From positions 2,366,951 through 2,379,195 of the forward strand of contig CP070687.1 in assembly GCA_020353115.1 (NCBI GenBank): 12,245 nucleotides of DNA, written 5' to 3'. The notes below the pieces were generated by a model that saw only the letters and a program-made list of their open reading frames with translations, made no database searches and was not told the DNA's origin. The DNA comes from Bacteroidales bacterium. Lineage in GTDB: Bacteria; Bacteroidota; Bacteroidia; Bacteroidales; VadinHA17. Position numbers and translations under genes: made by a program. Of this stretch, positions 6,223 to 12,245 are shown in pieces (position 1 is the first letter of the stretch; the number at the start of each line of letters is the position of its first letter).

Positions 6223-8532
6223 ATGCCAGAACAATTTCAGAAAATATTTTTTATTTCCCTTCTTCTCCTGTTCCCTTTATTTTGTTCGTCCTATGCACAG
6301 GACCTTTCAGGTACAGATAAAGAAATATTTGACCGCGGAGTTTTTCATTTCGAAAAAATGGATTACAGGAACGGGCTGTCTTATTTCCGGGAACTGATAA
6401 ACAAATATCCCAGGGATCCTGTTTTCAATTACTATTCCGGTGTAAGTATGGTTGAGTTAATGATCGATCTTGAAACGGCAATCCGGCAGCTGCAGCTTGC
6501 CTCTTTAAAAAACGTACCCCGGAATGTCTATTACTATCTTGGGAAAGCTTTTCATATTCAGCAAAATTTCAATGAAGCCATTCGGTATTATGAAAGATTC
6601 AGCGATTATGGAGATAAAAATGAGATCCGGGACAGGGAAACGGTAAGGATGATTGATCTATGCAGGAAAAAGGCCATCCCCGGGGAGTGGAAGGTATCGG
6701 CCGAAGGTGAAATCAGCCAGCGTGAAGATATTCCTGAATCATCATATGACATTCTGGTTGGTGAGGCATTGAAATTCCAGGCGGGTGCGGATTCGGTTCG
6801 AAGGATTGCCAATCAGAAACGGAACACTATGCAGGATCTGGCTGATGATGAAGAAAGAGAATCGGTTGAAGAGGAAATCCGGGATCTGGAAAGAGTTGCA
6901 TCCTCACTCCAGGACGAGGCCAATGAAAAATATGAGATTATCAGGCAGATGGAAGAGGAGCAGCCGGTATTTATGAACCGTTCATATTTCGGGGAGGAGC
7001 TTGAACCGGATGAAATAAGCTCCCTGCTGGCGGAAGAATTTAACCTTGCTCCCGGAGCAATGCTCGGTCGTCAGGTATATGATGAAACCTACTTTCAGAC
7101 TCATCTCAGCATCCTTTTGACCGGTGATGATACCTTTATTTTGGATGACCTTGACAGAACAAACAGAAGTGCCATTCAAAACATGAGGGATGCTGCCAGA
7201 CTCCAGGGGGAGCTTGACCAGCAGAAATTGAAGGTAAGCGGAGCCAGGAATAAAAGGGAACGTAACCGGGCAATGGCAAATATTCGCGAATTGGAAAACC
7301 GTATTCTTGCAACGAAATATGATGCAATAATAAAATACCAGGAAGTAAATAGCGGAATATTCAGGATTTTCGAAGACAAGATTCTTGCCCTGAGTACTAT
7401 TGCAATTGAAGATGAACGGAAGTCCATTGCAGAAGAATACCACAGGCAGGCTTTGAGAAGTTATGACCAGGCGCTTAGGCTTCAGGATGAGGCGAAAGAC
7501 ATTTCAGGAAAAGAGAATAAATACGACAAACTGGCTGAAGCGAATGCCTATGAACTGATTGCTGTGGAAAATCAGAAAAGAGGTTATGCAACACTGGCAG
7601 GAATATTACCTGTCCCCGAGCAGGAGATGCTTACGGTTACCGGCGGGAAAACCGGGATGGATGAAGAGCCTGTTAGTGGAAAGTTACAGAAAGAAGTAAA
7701 TCAGGAAGATACGGATACCGCCGGTGAAAAGGTGAAGGAGAAGGAAAAAACGATTATTACCGAAGAATTGATCAGGGAGAAGCTCTCAGCGGATCGTAAG
7801 GAGCCGGTTTTAGCGGAAGGCAATACCGTAGCAGCACCCGATCCCAGGTATCAGAGTATTCCTTTGGAGTACGGCATGAACAGGCAATCCTTTTATCCCT
7901 ACTCGGAATGGGATCCTATACCATTGGACAGGATGCTTCCGGGCGGTGTCGTGTACCGTATCCAGATAGGTGCATTCCGTAATCCGGTTTCACCCGATTT
8001 TTTCGGTAAACTGTTCCCCGTTTCTGCTGAAACCGATCCTGAAAAAGGATTCATTCGCTATTATGCAGGATTATTCAGAAATTCAGATGATGCTGAAAAA
8101 GCCTTACCTGAGGTAAAAAGTGTCGGGTTTAATGATGCCTTCATTGTTGCCCATTTCCAGGAACGGAAGATTACTCTATTGAGGGCAAAAGAGCTTGAGG
8201 AGATATACGGAACAGGAGAAGGGACGAGGGGGGCAATCCAGGGCGGAAATGAAAAGTCCCGGAACCGGGAAAATCCGGTTTACAGGATCCTGCTGGGGTT
8301 TTTTCCCGACCGCCTCTCCAGGGAAAGATTAAATACCTACCAGGAAATAACAGGTAACCTGAGGATACAATATTTGAAGAATATAGAGGGAGAGTATATC
8401 TTTACAATTGGAAATTTTCTTACTTTTGAGGAAGCAGAAACACAAAAACGAATACTGGGTTCGAAAGGCCTTGAAGGTTTGGTAACACTGGCTTTTATAG
8501 GCAACCGGATAATCCGTGATTCCAATCGGTGA
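6223..8532 (+). CDS. Exported TPR/coiled-coil protein with two C-terminal SPOR-like domains
   Basis: I recognise the architecture but no named gene. The preferred ATG at 6223 gives 769 residues and places a classic signal peptide at the very start, with the hydrophobic core at 8-20 and cleavage near SSYAQ (22-26). Earlier in-frame starts exist (ATG 6199, GTG 6157) but would bury it. In order: TPR-like helices at about 31-135 (FHFEKMDYRNGLSYFRELI; NVYYYLGKAFHIQQNFNEAI), then three related charged helical blocks at about 180-245, 320-390 and 410-460, a Lys/Glu/Thr-rich linker at about 475-540, and two SPOR-like beta-alpha-beta segments at about 574-650 (VVYRIQIGAF...RYYAGLF) and 684-762 (PVYRILLGFF...YIFTIGNF). 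SPOR domains generally bind peptidoglycan stripped of stem peptides, so a periplasmic wall-associated or scaffolding role is likely. The stop overlaps the first possible GTG start of clpS by three bases (GTGA), and NfeD and FloA follow. The second SPOR unit is divergent, so its binding ability is uncertain. Confidence 0.85.
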   Translation: MPEQFQKIFFISLLLLFPLFCSSYAQDLSGTDKEIFDRGVFHFEKMDYRNGLSYFRELINKYPRDPVFNYYSGVSMVELMIDLETAIRQLQLASLKNVPRNVYYYLGKAFHIQQNFNEAIRYYERFSDYGDKNEIRDRETVRMIDLCRKKAIPGEWKVSAEGEISQREDIPESSYDILVGEALKFQAGADSVRRIANQKRNTMQDLADDEERESVEEEIRDLERVASSLQDEANEKYEIIRQMEEEQPVFMNRSYFGEELEPDEISSLLAEEFNLAPGAMLGRQVYDETYFQTHLSILLTGDDTFILDDLDRTNRSAIQNMRDAARLQGELDQQKLKVSGARNKRERNRAMANIRELENRILATKYDAIIKYQEVNSGIFRIFEDKILALSTIAIEDERKSIAEEYHRQALRSYDQALRLQDEAKDISGKENKYDKLAEANAYELIAVENQKRGYATLAGILPVPEQEMLTVTGGKTGMDEEPVSGKLQKEVNQEDTDTAGEKVKEKEKTIITEELIREKLSADRKEPVLAEGNTVAAPDPRYQSIPLEYGMNRQSFYPYSEWDPIPLDRMLPGGVVYRIQIGAFRNPVSPDFFGKLFPVSAETDPEKGFIRYYAGLFRNSDDAEKALPEVKSVGFNDAFIVAHFQERKITLLRAKELEEIYGTGEGTRGAIQGGNEKSRNRENPVYRILLGFFPDRLSRERLNTYQEITGNLRIQYLKNIEGEYIFTIGNFLTFEEAETQKRILGSKGLEGLVTLAFIGNRIIRDSNR

Positions 8533-8561
8533 ACCCAACAGTGAAAATCAGCAGAAGGGGA

Positions 8562-8831
8562 ATGAAAGAGAAATCCAAAACCGACCCAAGAATTGAAGAC
8601 AGTAAGGAAAGGATCCGTTTCCTTACATTATACAATGATGATATCCATAGCTTTGATTACGTAATTGAATCGTTAATGGATGCTTGTATGATGGATACTA
8701 TCCAGGCAGAACAATGTACATATATTACCCATTATAAAGGGAGTTGCCGGGTTAGGAAAGGGAGCTTTTCCGATTTGAAGCAAATGAAAGATCGTCTGAC
8801 TGAAAGGGAACTGATTGCCCGTATCGAATGA
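8562..8831 (+). CDS. clpS: ATP-dependent Clp protease adaptor ClpS
   Basis: ClpS delivers N-end-rule substrates, proteins with bulky hydrophobic N-terminal residues, to the ClpA/ClpC-ClpP protease. The 89-residue product has a charged flexible N-terminus and then the ClpS core: LYNDDIHSFDYVIESL, QAEQCTYITHYKGSC and the final ELIARIE. The pocket Asn-Asp-Asp (25-27) and His57, which hold the substrate alpha-amino group in E. coli ClpS, are present. The E. coli gatekeeper Met is replaced by Phe31, as in the Bacteroidetes sequences I recall. Other starts are GTG 8529, which overlaps the preceding stop as GTGA, and GTG 8541. I chose ATG 8562 because it keeps the usual length, though the GTGA overlap is a real alternative. 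The stop overlaps the nfeD start by four bases (ATGA), so translational coupling is likely. No clpA/clpC is adjacent. Confidence 0.9.
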   Translation: MKEKSKTDPRIEDSKERIRFLTLYNDDIHSFDYVIESLMDACMMDTIQAEQCTYITHYKGSCRVRKGSFSDLKQMKDRLTERELIARIE

Positions 8832-9367
8832 ATCGAACACCGGTATATAAACCGGAGCATAATAGTAATTTTGTTAACTTATCTGCCCGTTTTATGTCAA
8901 TAACGCTGATCATATTTTTGATACTCCTGGGTATCATCTTGTTTCTCATAGAGTTTCTATTGGTTCCGGGAATAACCATTGCCGGTATCGGGGGTGCGAT
9001 CCTGATGATCGGGGGTGTGATAATGGCTTACCACTACCATGGAACGGCGGTTGGCAACTATGTGCTGATCGGAACGGCTGTGGTTGCTTTTTTAACCGTC
9101 TATTTTGTTTTGAAAACAAAGACATGGAACAGGATAATGCTGAAGACCCAAATTGACAGCAAGGTGAATATCGTGAAGGAAGAGGTCCCGAAGGTAAAAG
9201 AAGGAGATGTTGGCGAAGCGGTTACCCGTCTTAATCCGATGGGGAAAGTGATCGTTAACGGAGAGTATTACGAGGCAAAATCAGAAGACAAATTTATAGA
9301 TCAGAAATCAACGGTGGAAGTTGTAAAAGTATTGAGTAATAAAATTATTGTTAAACTAAAAACCTAA
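8828..9367 (+). CDS. NfeD-like membrane protein (short form with OB fold)
   Basis: This 179-residue member of the NfeD family is the usual partner of flotillin/SPFH proteins in membrane microdomains. It has three predicted membrane segments at about 24-45, 48-68 and 73-95. A cytoplasmic OB-fold follows from about 118, with the family pattern GDVGEAVTRLNPMGKVIVNGEYYEA (126-150) and the final VEVVKVLSNKIIVKL. It lacks the ClpP-like serine-protease domain of long NfeD proteins. The ATG at 8828 overlaps the clpS stop (ATGA). The in-frame ATG at 8894 would begin right at the first membrane segment, and the extra 22 polar residues are unusual, so that start remains possible. The FloA gene follows after only six bases, the expected NfeD-flotillin arrangement. 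Confidence 0.9.
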   Translation: MNRTPVYKPEHNSNFVNLSARFMSITLIIFLILLGIILFLIEFLLVPGITIAGIGGAILMIGGVIMAYHYHGTAVGNYVLIGTAVVAFLTVYFVLKTKTWNRIMLKTQIDSKVNIVKEEVPKVKEGDVGEAVTRLNPMGKVIVNGEYYEAKSEDKFIDQKSTVEVVKVLSNKIIVKLKT

Positions 9368-9373
9368 TTGAAC

Positions 9374-10357
9374 ATGACAGGAATCGGATTATATATTGTA
9401 ATAATTGTCGGAGCGTTGATCCTCCTTTGGATCATCCTATATTTTATTCCGATCGGATTGTGGTTTCAGGCACTGGTTTCGGGAGTAAAGATCTCCCTGT
9501 TGCAATTGATTTTTATGAGGTGGAGAAAAGTTCCCCCGTCCATTGTTGTGGGTGCACTGATTGAAGGTACAAAGGCCGGATTGATCCTTCAGAGGGATGA
9601 CCTTGAGGCTCATTATCTTGCCGGAGGGAGGGTCCCTCAGGTTGTCCATGCACTGGTTTCCGCTTCCAAAGCGAATATCGATTTGCCCTTTCAGATGGCA
9701 ACGGCCATTGACCTGGCAGGCCGTGACGTGTTTGAGGCGGTGCAGATGTCTGTAAATCCGAAGGTTATAGATACACCTCCGGTCACTGCTGTTGCCAAAG
9801 ACGGTATCCAGCTGATTTCCAAAGCGAGGGTAACGGTAAGAGCCAATATCAAGCAGCTGGTTGGTGGAGCAGGGGAGGAGACCGTTCTGGCCCGGGTTGG
9901 TGAAGGGATCGTTTCATCCATCGGCTCATCCAATTCACACAAGGCCGTACTTGAGAATCCCGATTCTATTTCAAAACTGGTCCTTGAAAAAGGGCTGGAC
10001 GCTGGTACCGCATTCGAAATTCTATCCATTGATATTGCTGATATCGATATTGGAAAGAACATAGGGGCCGTTCTTCAAATGGACCAGGCAAATGCGGATA
10101 AAAATATTGCACAGGCGAAGGCGGAAGAAAGAAGGGCTATGGCTGTTGCCCTTGAACAGGAGATGAAAGCCAAAGCACAGGAAGCCAGGGCCAAGGTGAT
10201 TGAAGCGGAAGTCCAGGTCCCGCTGGCAATGGCAGAAGCATTCCGCCAGGGGAATCTGGGTATCATGGATTATCTGAGAATGAAAAATATCGAAGCGGAT
10301 ACCGGAATGAGGGATTCGATCGGCAAACCGGGCAGCACCGGTCCGAAAAGAGACTAA
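9374..10357 (+). CDS. floA: Flotillin-like protein FloA (SPFH domain)
   Basis: FloA is a membrane-anchored SPFH protein that organises functional membrane microdomains and influences the assembly of envelope protein complexes. The 327-residue length matches the roughly 330 of the family. Features are an N-terminal membrane hairpin at about 5-28, the FloA-specific segment LIFMRWRKVPPSIVVGALIEGTKAG (45-69), the SPFH core with ISKARVTVRANI (148-159) and VGEGIVSSIGSS (175-186), an Ala/Glu/Lys-rich helix at about 238-280, and the C-terminal VPLAMAEAFRQGNLGIMDYLRMKNIEADT signature (282-310). The frame also opens with TTG at 9368, but the ATG at 9374 begins directly at the membrane anchor. It is the last gene of the packed cluster. 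It converges on the MscS gene with 53 bases between stops, where I see no strong terminator, only a weak CTGAT/ATCAG dyad. Confidence 0.97.
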   Translation: MTGIGLYIVIIVGALILLWIILYFIPIGLWFQALVSGVKISLLQLIFMRWRKVPPSIVVGALIEGTKAGLILQRDDLEAHYLAGGRVPQVVHALVSASKANIDLPFQMATAIDLAGRDVFEAVQMSVNPKVIDTPPVTAVAKDGIQLISKARVTVRANIKQLVGGAGEETVLARVGEGIVSSIGSSNSHKAVLENPDSISKLVLEKGLDAGTAFEILSIDIADIDIGKNIGAVLQMDQANADKNIAQAKAEERRAMAVALEQEMKAKAQEARAKVIEAEVQVPLAMAEAFRQGNLGIMDYLRMKNIEADTGMRDSIGKPGSTGPKRD

Positions 10358-10410
10358 CGCTCCCTCCGGCTGATCGTTGCCATCAGACAGATTTCGAAAA
10401 GGAAAAACAT

Positions 10411-11286
10411 TCAGATATCCTTCTTATAAACAATGGTTCGGTAAGGAAATGGGATCTCGATCCCCTCTTTATCGAACCGTTCTTTTACGGATTTATAAAG
10501 ATCGCATTTCATGGCAAACCCGCTGTTATGATCTTTTGACCATACATAGGAGCGTAAGTTTACCGATGAATCCCCGAAACCAATCACCCTTACAAGTACA
10601 GGTGGAACATTCTTCTTCTTTTCTTCTTGCGTCCGGTTATCGATAAAACCAGGATGCTTCTGGGCTTCTTCCTGGATGATGCGGAATGCCTTATTTATAT
10701 CCGAATCATAGCTGATACCGAACTCGACAAAATTCCGTATCAACTGATCGGTGATATTTGAGTTGATGATGATGTCGGAACCGATCTGGGAATTGGGAAC
10801 AACAACGCGCCTGTTTTCAAAATCCCGGATAACCGTATGGCGAAGGGTAACATCTTCAACCGTTCCGTTACTAAGTTCTCCGATCTTAATAATATCTCCG
10901 ACCCGGAATGGTTTGAAGATAACGATGAAAATTCCATTGATGATATTTGAGAAAGCCTGCTGGGAAGCAAAAAGTATCAGAGCGGTTGCAATACTGGCCC
11001 CGGCAAAAAGGGTTACCCCCAGGGATCTGAGTTGTGGAATAGAGAAGAAAATTACGATTAAAGCCCCAATGTAGAACAGAAAGCTGATGGCATTGCTGAT
11101 AAAACTTGTGGTGGTCTGGTCAACATCCAGTTTGCGGGAAGTGATCCTGATAGCCCTTTTGGTAAGTTTGGAGAGAATGAATGCCAGTAAGAATGAAATG
11201 ATAACTACAATACCATATTTGACGAACGGATACTGATCCAGGAATTCCGTAAGGGCAGATAAAAAGTTGAGTGATCCCATGGTCAT
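10411..11286 (-). CDS. Small-conductance mechanosensitive channel, MscS family
   Basis: The 291-residue MscS-type channel opens when the inner membrane is stretched and releases solutes during osmotic downshock. There are three membrane segments: TM1 at about 22-40, TM2 at about 63-85, and pore-lining TM3 starting at SLGVTLFAGASIATALILFASQQ (88-110) with the Gly/Ala packing typical of the family. The next block, NIINGIFIVIFKPFRVGDIIKI (114-135), and the beta domain (GTVEDVTLRHTVIRDFENRRVVVPNSQI) are characteristic. The C-terminal alpha/beta domain ends EGIEIPFPYRTIVYKK, the conserved MscS exit. A Lys/Glu-rich loop (218-226) sits in the cytoplasmic domain. The length matches the minimal MscS class. 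The start is ATG 11286, with a second ATG two codons later at 11280. It lies 113 bases downstream of corA on the same strand, separated by a terminator, so it probably has its own promoter, though no clear one is visible. Confidence 0.95.
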   Translation of the reverse strand: MTMGSLNFLSALTEFLDQYPFVKYGIVVIISFLLAFILSKLTKRAIRITSRKLDVDQTTTSFISNAISFLFYIGALIVIFFSIPQLRSLGVTLFAGASIATALILFASQQAFSNIINGIFIVIFKPFRVGDIIKIGELSNGTVEDVTLRHTVIRDFENRRVVVPNSQIGSDIIINSNITDQLIRNFVEFGISYDSDINKAFRIIQEEAQKHPGFIDNRTQEEKKKNVPPVLVRVIGFGDSSVNLRSYVWSKDHNSGFAMKCDLYKSVKERFDKEGIEIPFPYRTIVYKKDI

Positions 11287-11350
11287 GTTATTTTATACTG
11301 GTGAATTTAGATATTTTTCATCACAGTCTCACGGTACGGTTATTTCTCCG

Positions 11351-11375
11351 GATAAAAGCCCCGGTACTGCCGGGG
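11351..11375 (-). terminator. Rho-independent terminator after corA
   Basis: Read on the minus strand, a perfect 6-bp all-GC stem (CCCCGG/CCGGGG) with a 5-base loop CAGTA is followed directly by CTTTTATC. It starts 25 bases after the corA stop codon. The short strong stem, small loop and T-run fit an intrinsic terminator that separates corA from the MscS gene. Confidence 0.65.
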
Positions 11376-11399
11376 ATCGACAGGGTGACACAGCCGGAT

Positions 11400-12245
11400 C
11401 TAGAACCACTTTTTTCTTTTGAAATAGAGCAACATAATTATGGCTACGATTACTATAACTCCCCACATGATAAAATAGGCATACCGGAATCCGAGTTCGG
11501 GTATATAATCGAAGTTGGTTCCGTATATACCTGCAATAAAAGTCAGCGGGATAAAAATGGCAGCAAAGATCGTCAGAACCTTCATTACCTCATTGATCCT
11601 GTTGCTGAGACCCGTATGGTAAATGTTCAGATAGTCTGACAGGATCTCCCTGTAAGTATCGATGGTTTCCGTGGAATGTGTGATCAGGTCATACAAATCT
11701 TTAATAAAGGGCATAGTTTTCCTGTGTAAGAGGTCCGATTCCGTCCTGGCTAACCTGCTTACCAGCTCCCTGACGGGCCGGATCACCTTGCCGAGGAAAC
11801 TGATCTCCTGTTTGAATGTGTTTATCTGTTGCAGGATTTCCGGTTTAGGATTCTCAAGGATTTTCTCTTCCAAGTCTTCGATCTTTACACCGATGTGTTC
11901 GATAAGGTAGATATAGTTATCGATCACGGTATCGATCAGGGCATATGCGAGATAATCATTTCCGACCGACCTGATCCGTCCCTTATATTTTCGGATTCTT
12001 TCCCGTACCGGTTCGAACACATCGCCCGGCCGCTCCTGGAATGTAACGACAAAATCCTGTCCGATGACAATGCTTAACTGTTCTGCCTGCACCATTTCCT
12101 CCTTTTCGTTGTAATGGAGCATTTTCATGGCAATGAACTGGCAATTGTCGAATTCCTCCAGTTTCGGACGTTGGGCAGTATTCACAACATCTTCCAGGAG
12201 TAGCGGATGGAGTTCATAAATTTCTCCCAATTCCCGGATAAGATC
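11400..12245 (-). CDS. corA: CorA-family divalent metal (magnesium/cobalt) transporter, N-terminus cut by window edge
   Basis: CorA is a homopentameric inner-membrane channel that takes up Mg2+ (and Co2+ or Ni2+). The frame stays open to the right edge, reading DLIREL before GEIYELHPLLLEDV, so the 281 visible residues lack roughly the first 60-80 of the usual length; the TTG at 12230 is not a real start. Seen here are the cytoplasmic funnel with the family LHPLLLEDVVN block, the long stalk helices (IEHIGVKIEDLEEKI; EILSDYLNIYHTGLSNRINEVMKVLTIFAAIFIPLTFIAGIYG leading into TM1), TM2 (YAYFIMWGVIVIVAIIMLLYF) and the basic C-terminal tail KRKKWF. The selectivity-loop signature, normally YGMNF, is YGTNF in this protein, encoded GGA-ACC-AAC. 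A terminator follows the stop. The family is certain; with Thr in the GMN motif, the transported ion and direction are less so. Confidence 0.93.
   Translation of the reverse strand, partial: DLIRELGEIYELHPLLLEDVVNTAQRPKLEEFDNCQFIAMKMLHYNEKEEMVQAEQLSIVIGQDFVVTFQERPGDVFEPVRERIRKYKGRIRSVGNDYLAYALIDTVIDNYIYLIEHIGVKIEDLEEKILENPKPEILQQINTFKQEISFLGKVIRPVRELVSRLARTESDLLHRKTMPFIKDLYDLITHSTETIDTYREILSDYLNIYHTGLSNRINEVMKVLTIFAAIFIPLTFIAGIYGTNFDYIPELGFRYAYFIMWGVIVIVAIIMLLYFKRKKWF

Noticed and set aside
6982..7443. Antisense 153-residue open frame within the SPOR/TPR gene
   Set aside because: It lies fully opposite a well-supported coding region, resembles no family and has no start context. It is a shadow frame.
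9691..10062. Antisense 123-residue open frame opposite floA
   Set aside because: Its Ser/Ala/Pro-rich composition is what the reverse of the FloA coding sequence would give, with no domain.
10610..10632. CTT/TTC-rich low-complexity run
   Set aside because: It simply encodes the Glu/Lys-rich loop (EEKKK) in the MscS cytoplasmic domain.
12228..12230. TTG as the corA start codon
   Set aside because: The reading frame continues upstream to the window edge with family-like sequence, so the gene is cut by the window rather than starting here.

Overview
The window looks like a stretch of core chromosome from a member of the Bacteroidota (Bacteroidetes). The signs are a lipobox-bearing S9 peptidase, the Bacteroidetes-style ClpS pocket sequence, the bcp-recA pairing, an NfeD/FloA pair, a signal-peptide/TPR/SPOR envelope protein, poor Shine-Dalgarno sequences ahead of most starts, and a perfect Bacteroidetes-type -7 box (TAnnTTTG) upstream of the first gene. 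I see no phage, transposon, CRISPR array, tRNA or rRNA. No gene-free stretch exceeds 300 bases; the longest are about 247 bases each.

Layout. (1) 1-1032, plus strand: a MiaA-type tRNA dimethylallyltransferase with its own promoter candidate, ending at a GC-rich hairpin. (2) 1197-5975, minus strand, in transcription order: a Bcp/PrxQ peroxiredoxin, RecA, a secreted lipoprotein prolyl-oligopeptidase-family peptidase, and a stand-alone SagB-type nitroreductase. Between the last two lies an array of eleven degenerate 11-bp repeats, the most unusual non-coding object here. (3) 6223-10357, plus strand: a tightly packed cluster of a large TPR/coiled-coil/SPOR envelope protein, ClpS, NfeD and FloA, with two of the three junctions overlapping or nearly touching. 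It diverges from bcp across a 247-base gap that carries an AT-rich palindrome. (4) 10411-12245, minus strand: CorA (cut by the window edge), a rho-independent terminator, then an MscS-type channel.

How the genes fit together. Most are housekeeping: tRNA modification, peroxide defence, recombination, peptide degradation, N-end-rule proteolysis, membrane microdomain organisation, and ion or osmotic homeostasis. The plus-strand cluster 6223-10357 is the best candidate for a co-operating unit, because it joins a peptidoglycan/envelope-type SPOR protein to the NfeD-FloA membrane-scaffold pair through a protease adaptor. That link is inferred from gene packing only. I find no convincing wholly new system. 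The points most worth following are the 11 x 11-bp array, the internal triplication and paired SPOR domains of the large envelope protein, and the GTN (instead of GMN) selectivity motif in CorA.
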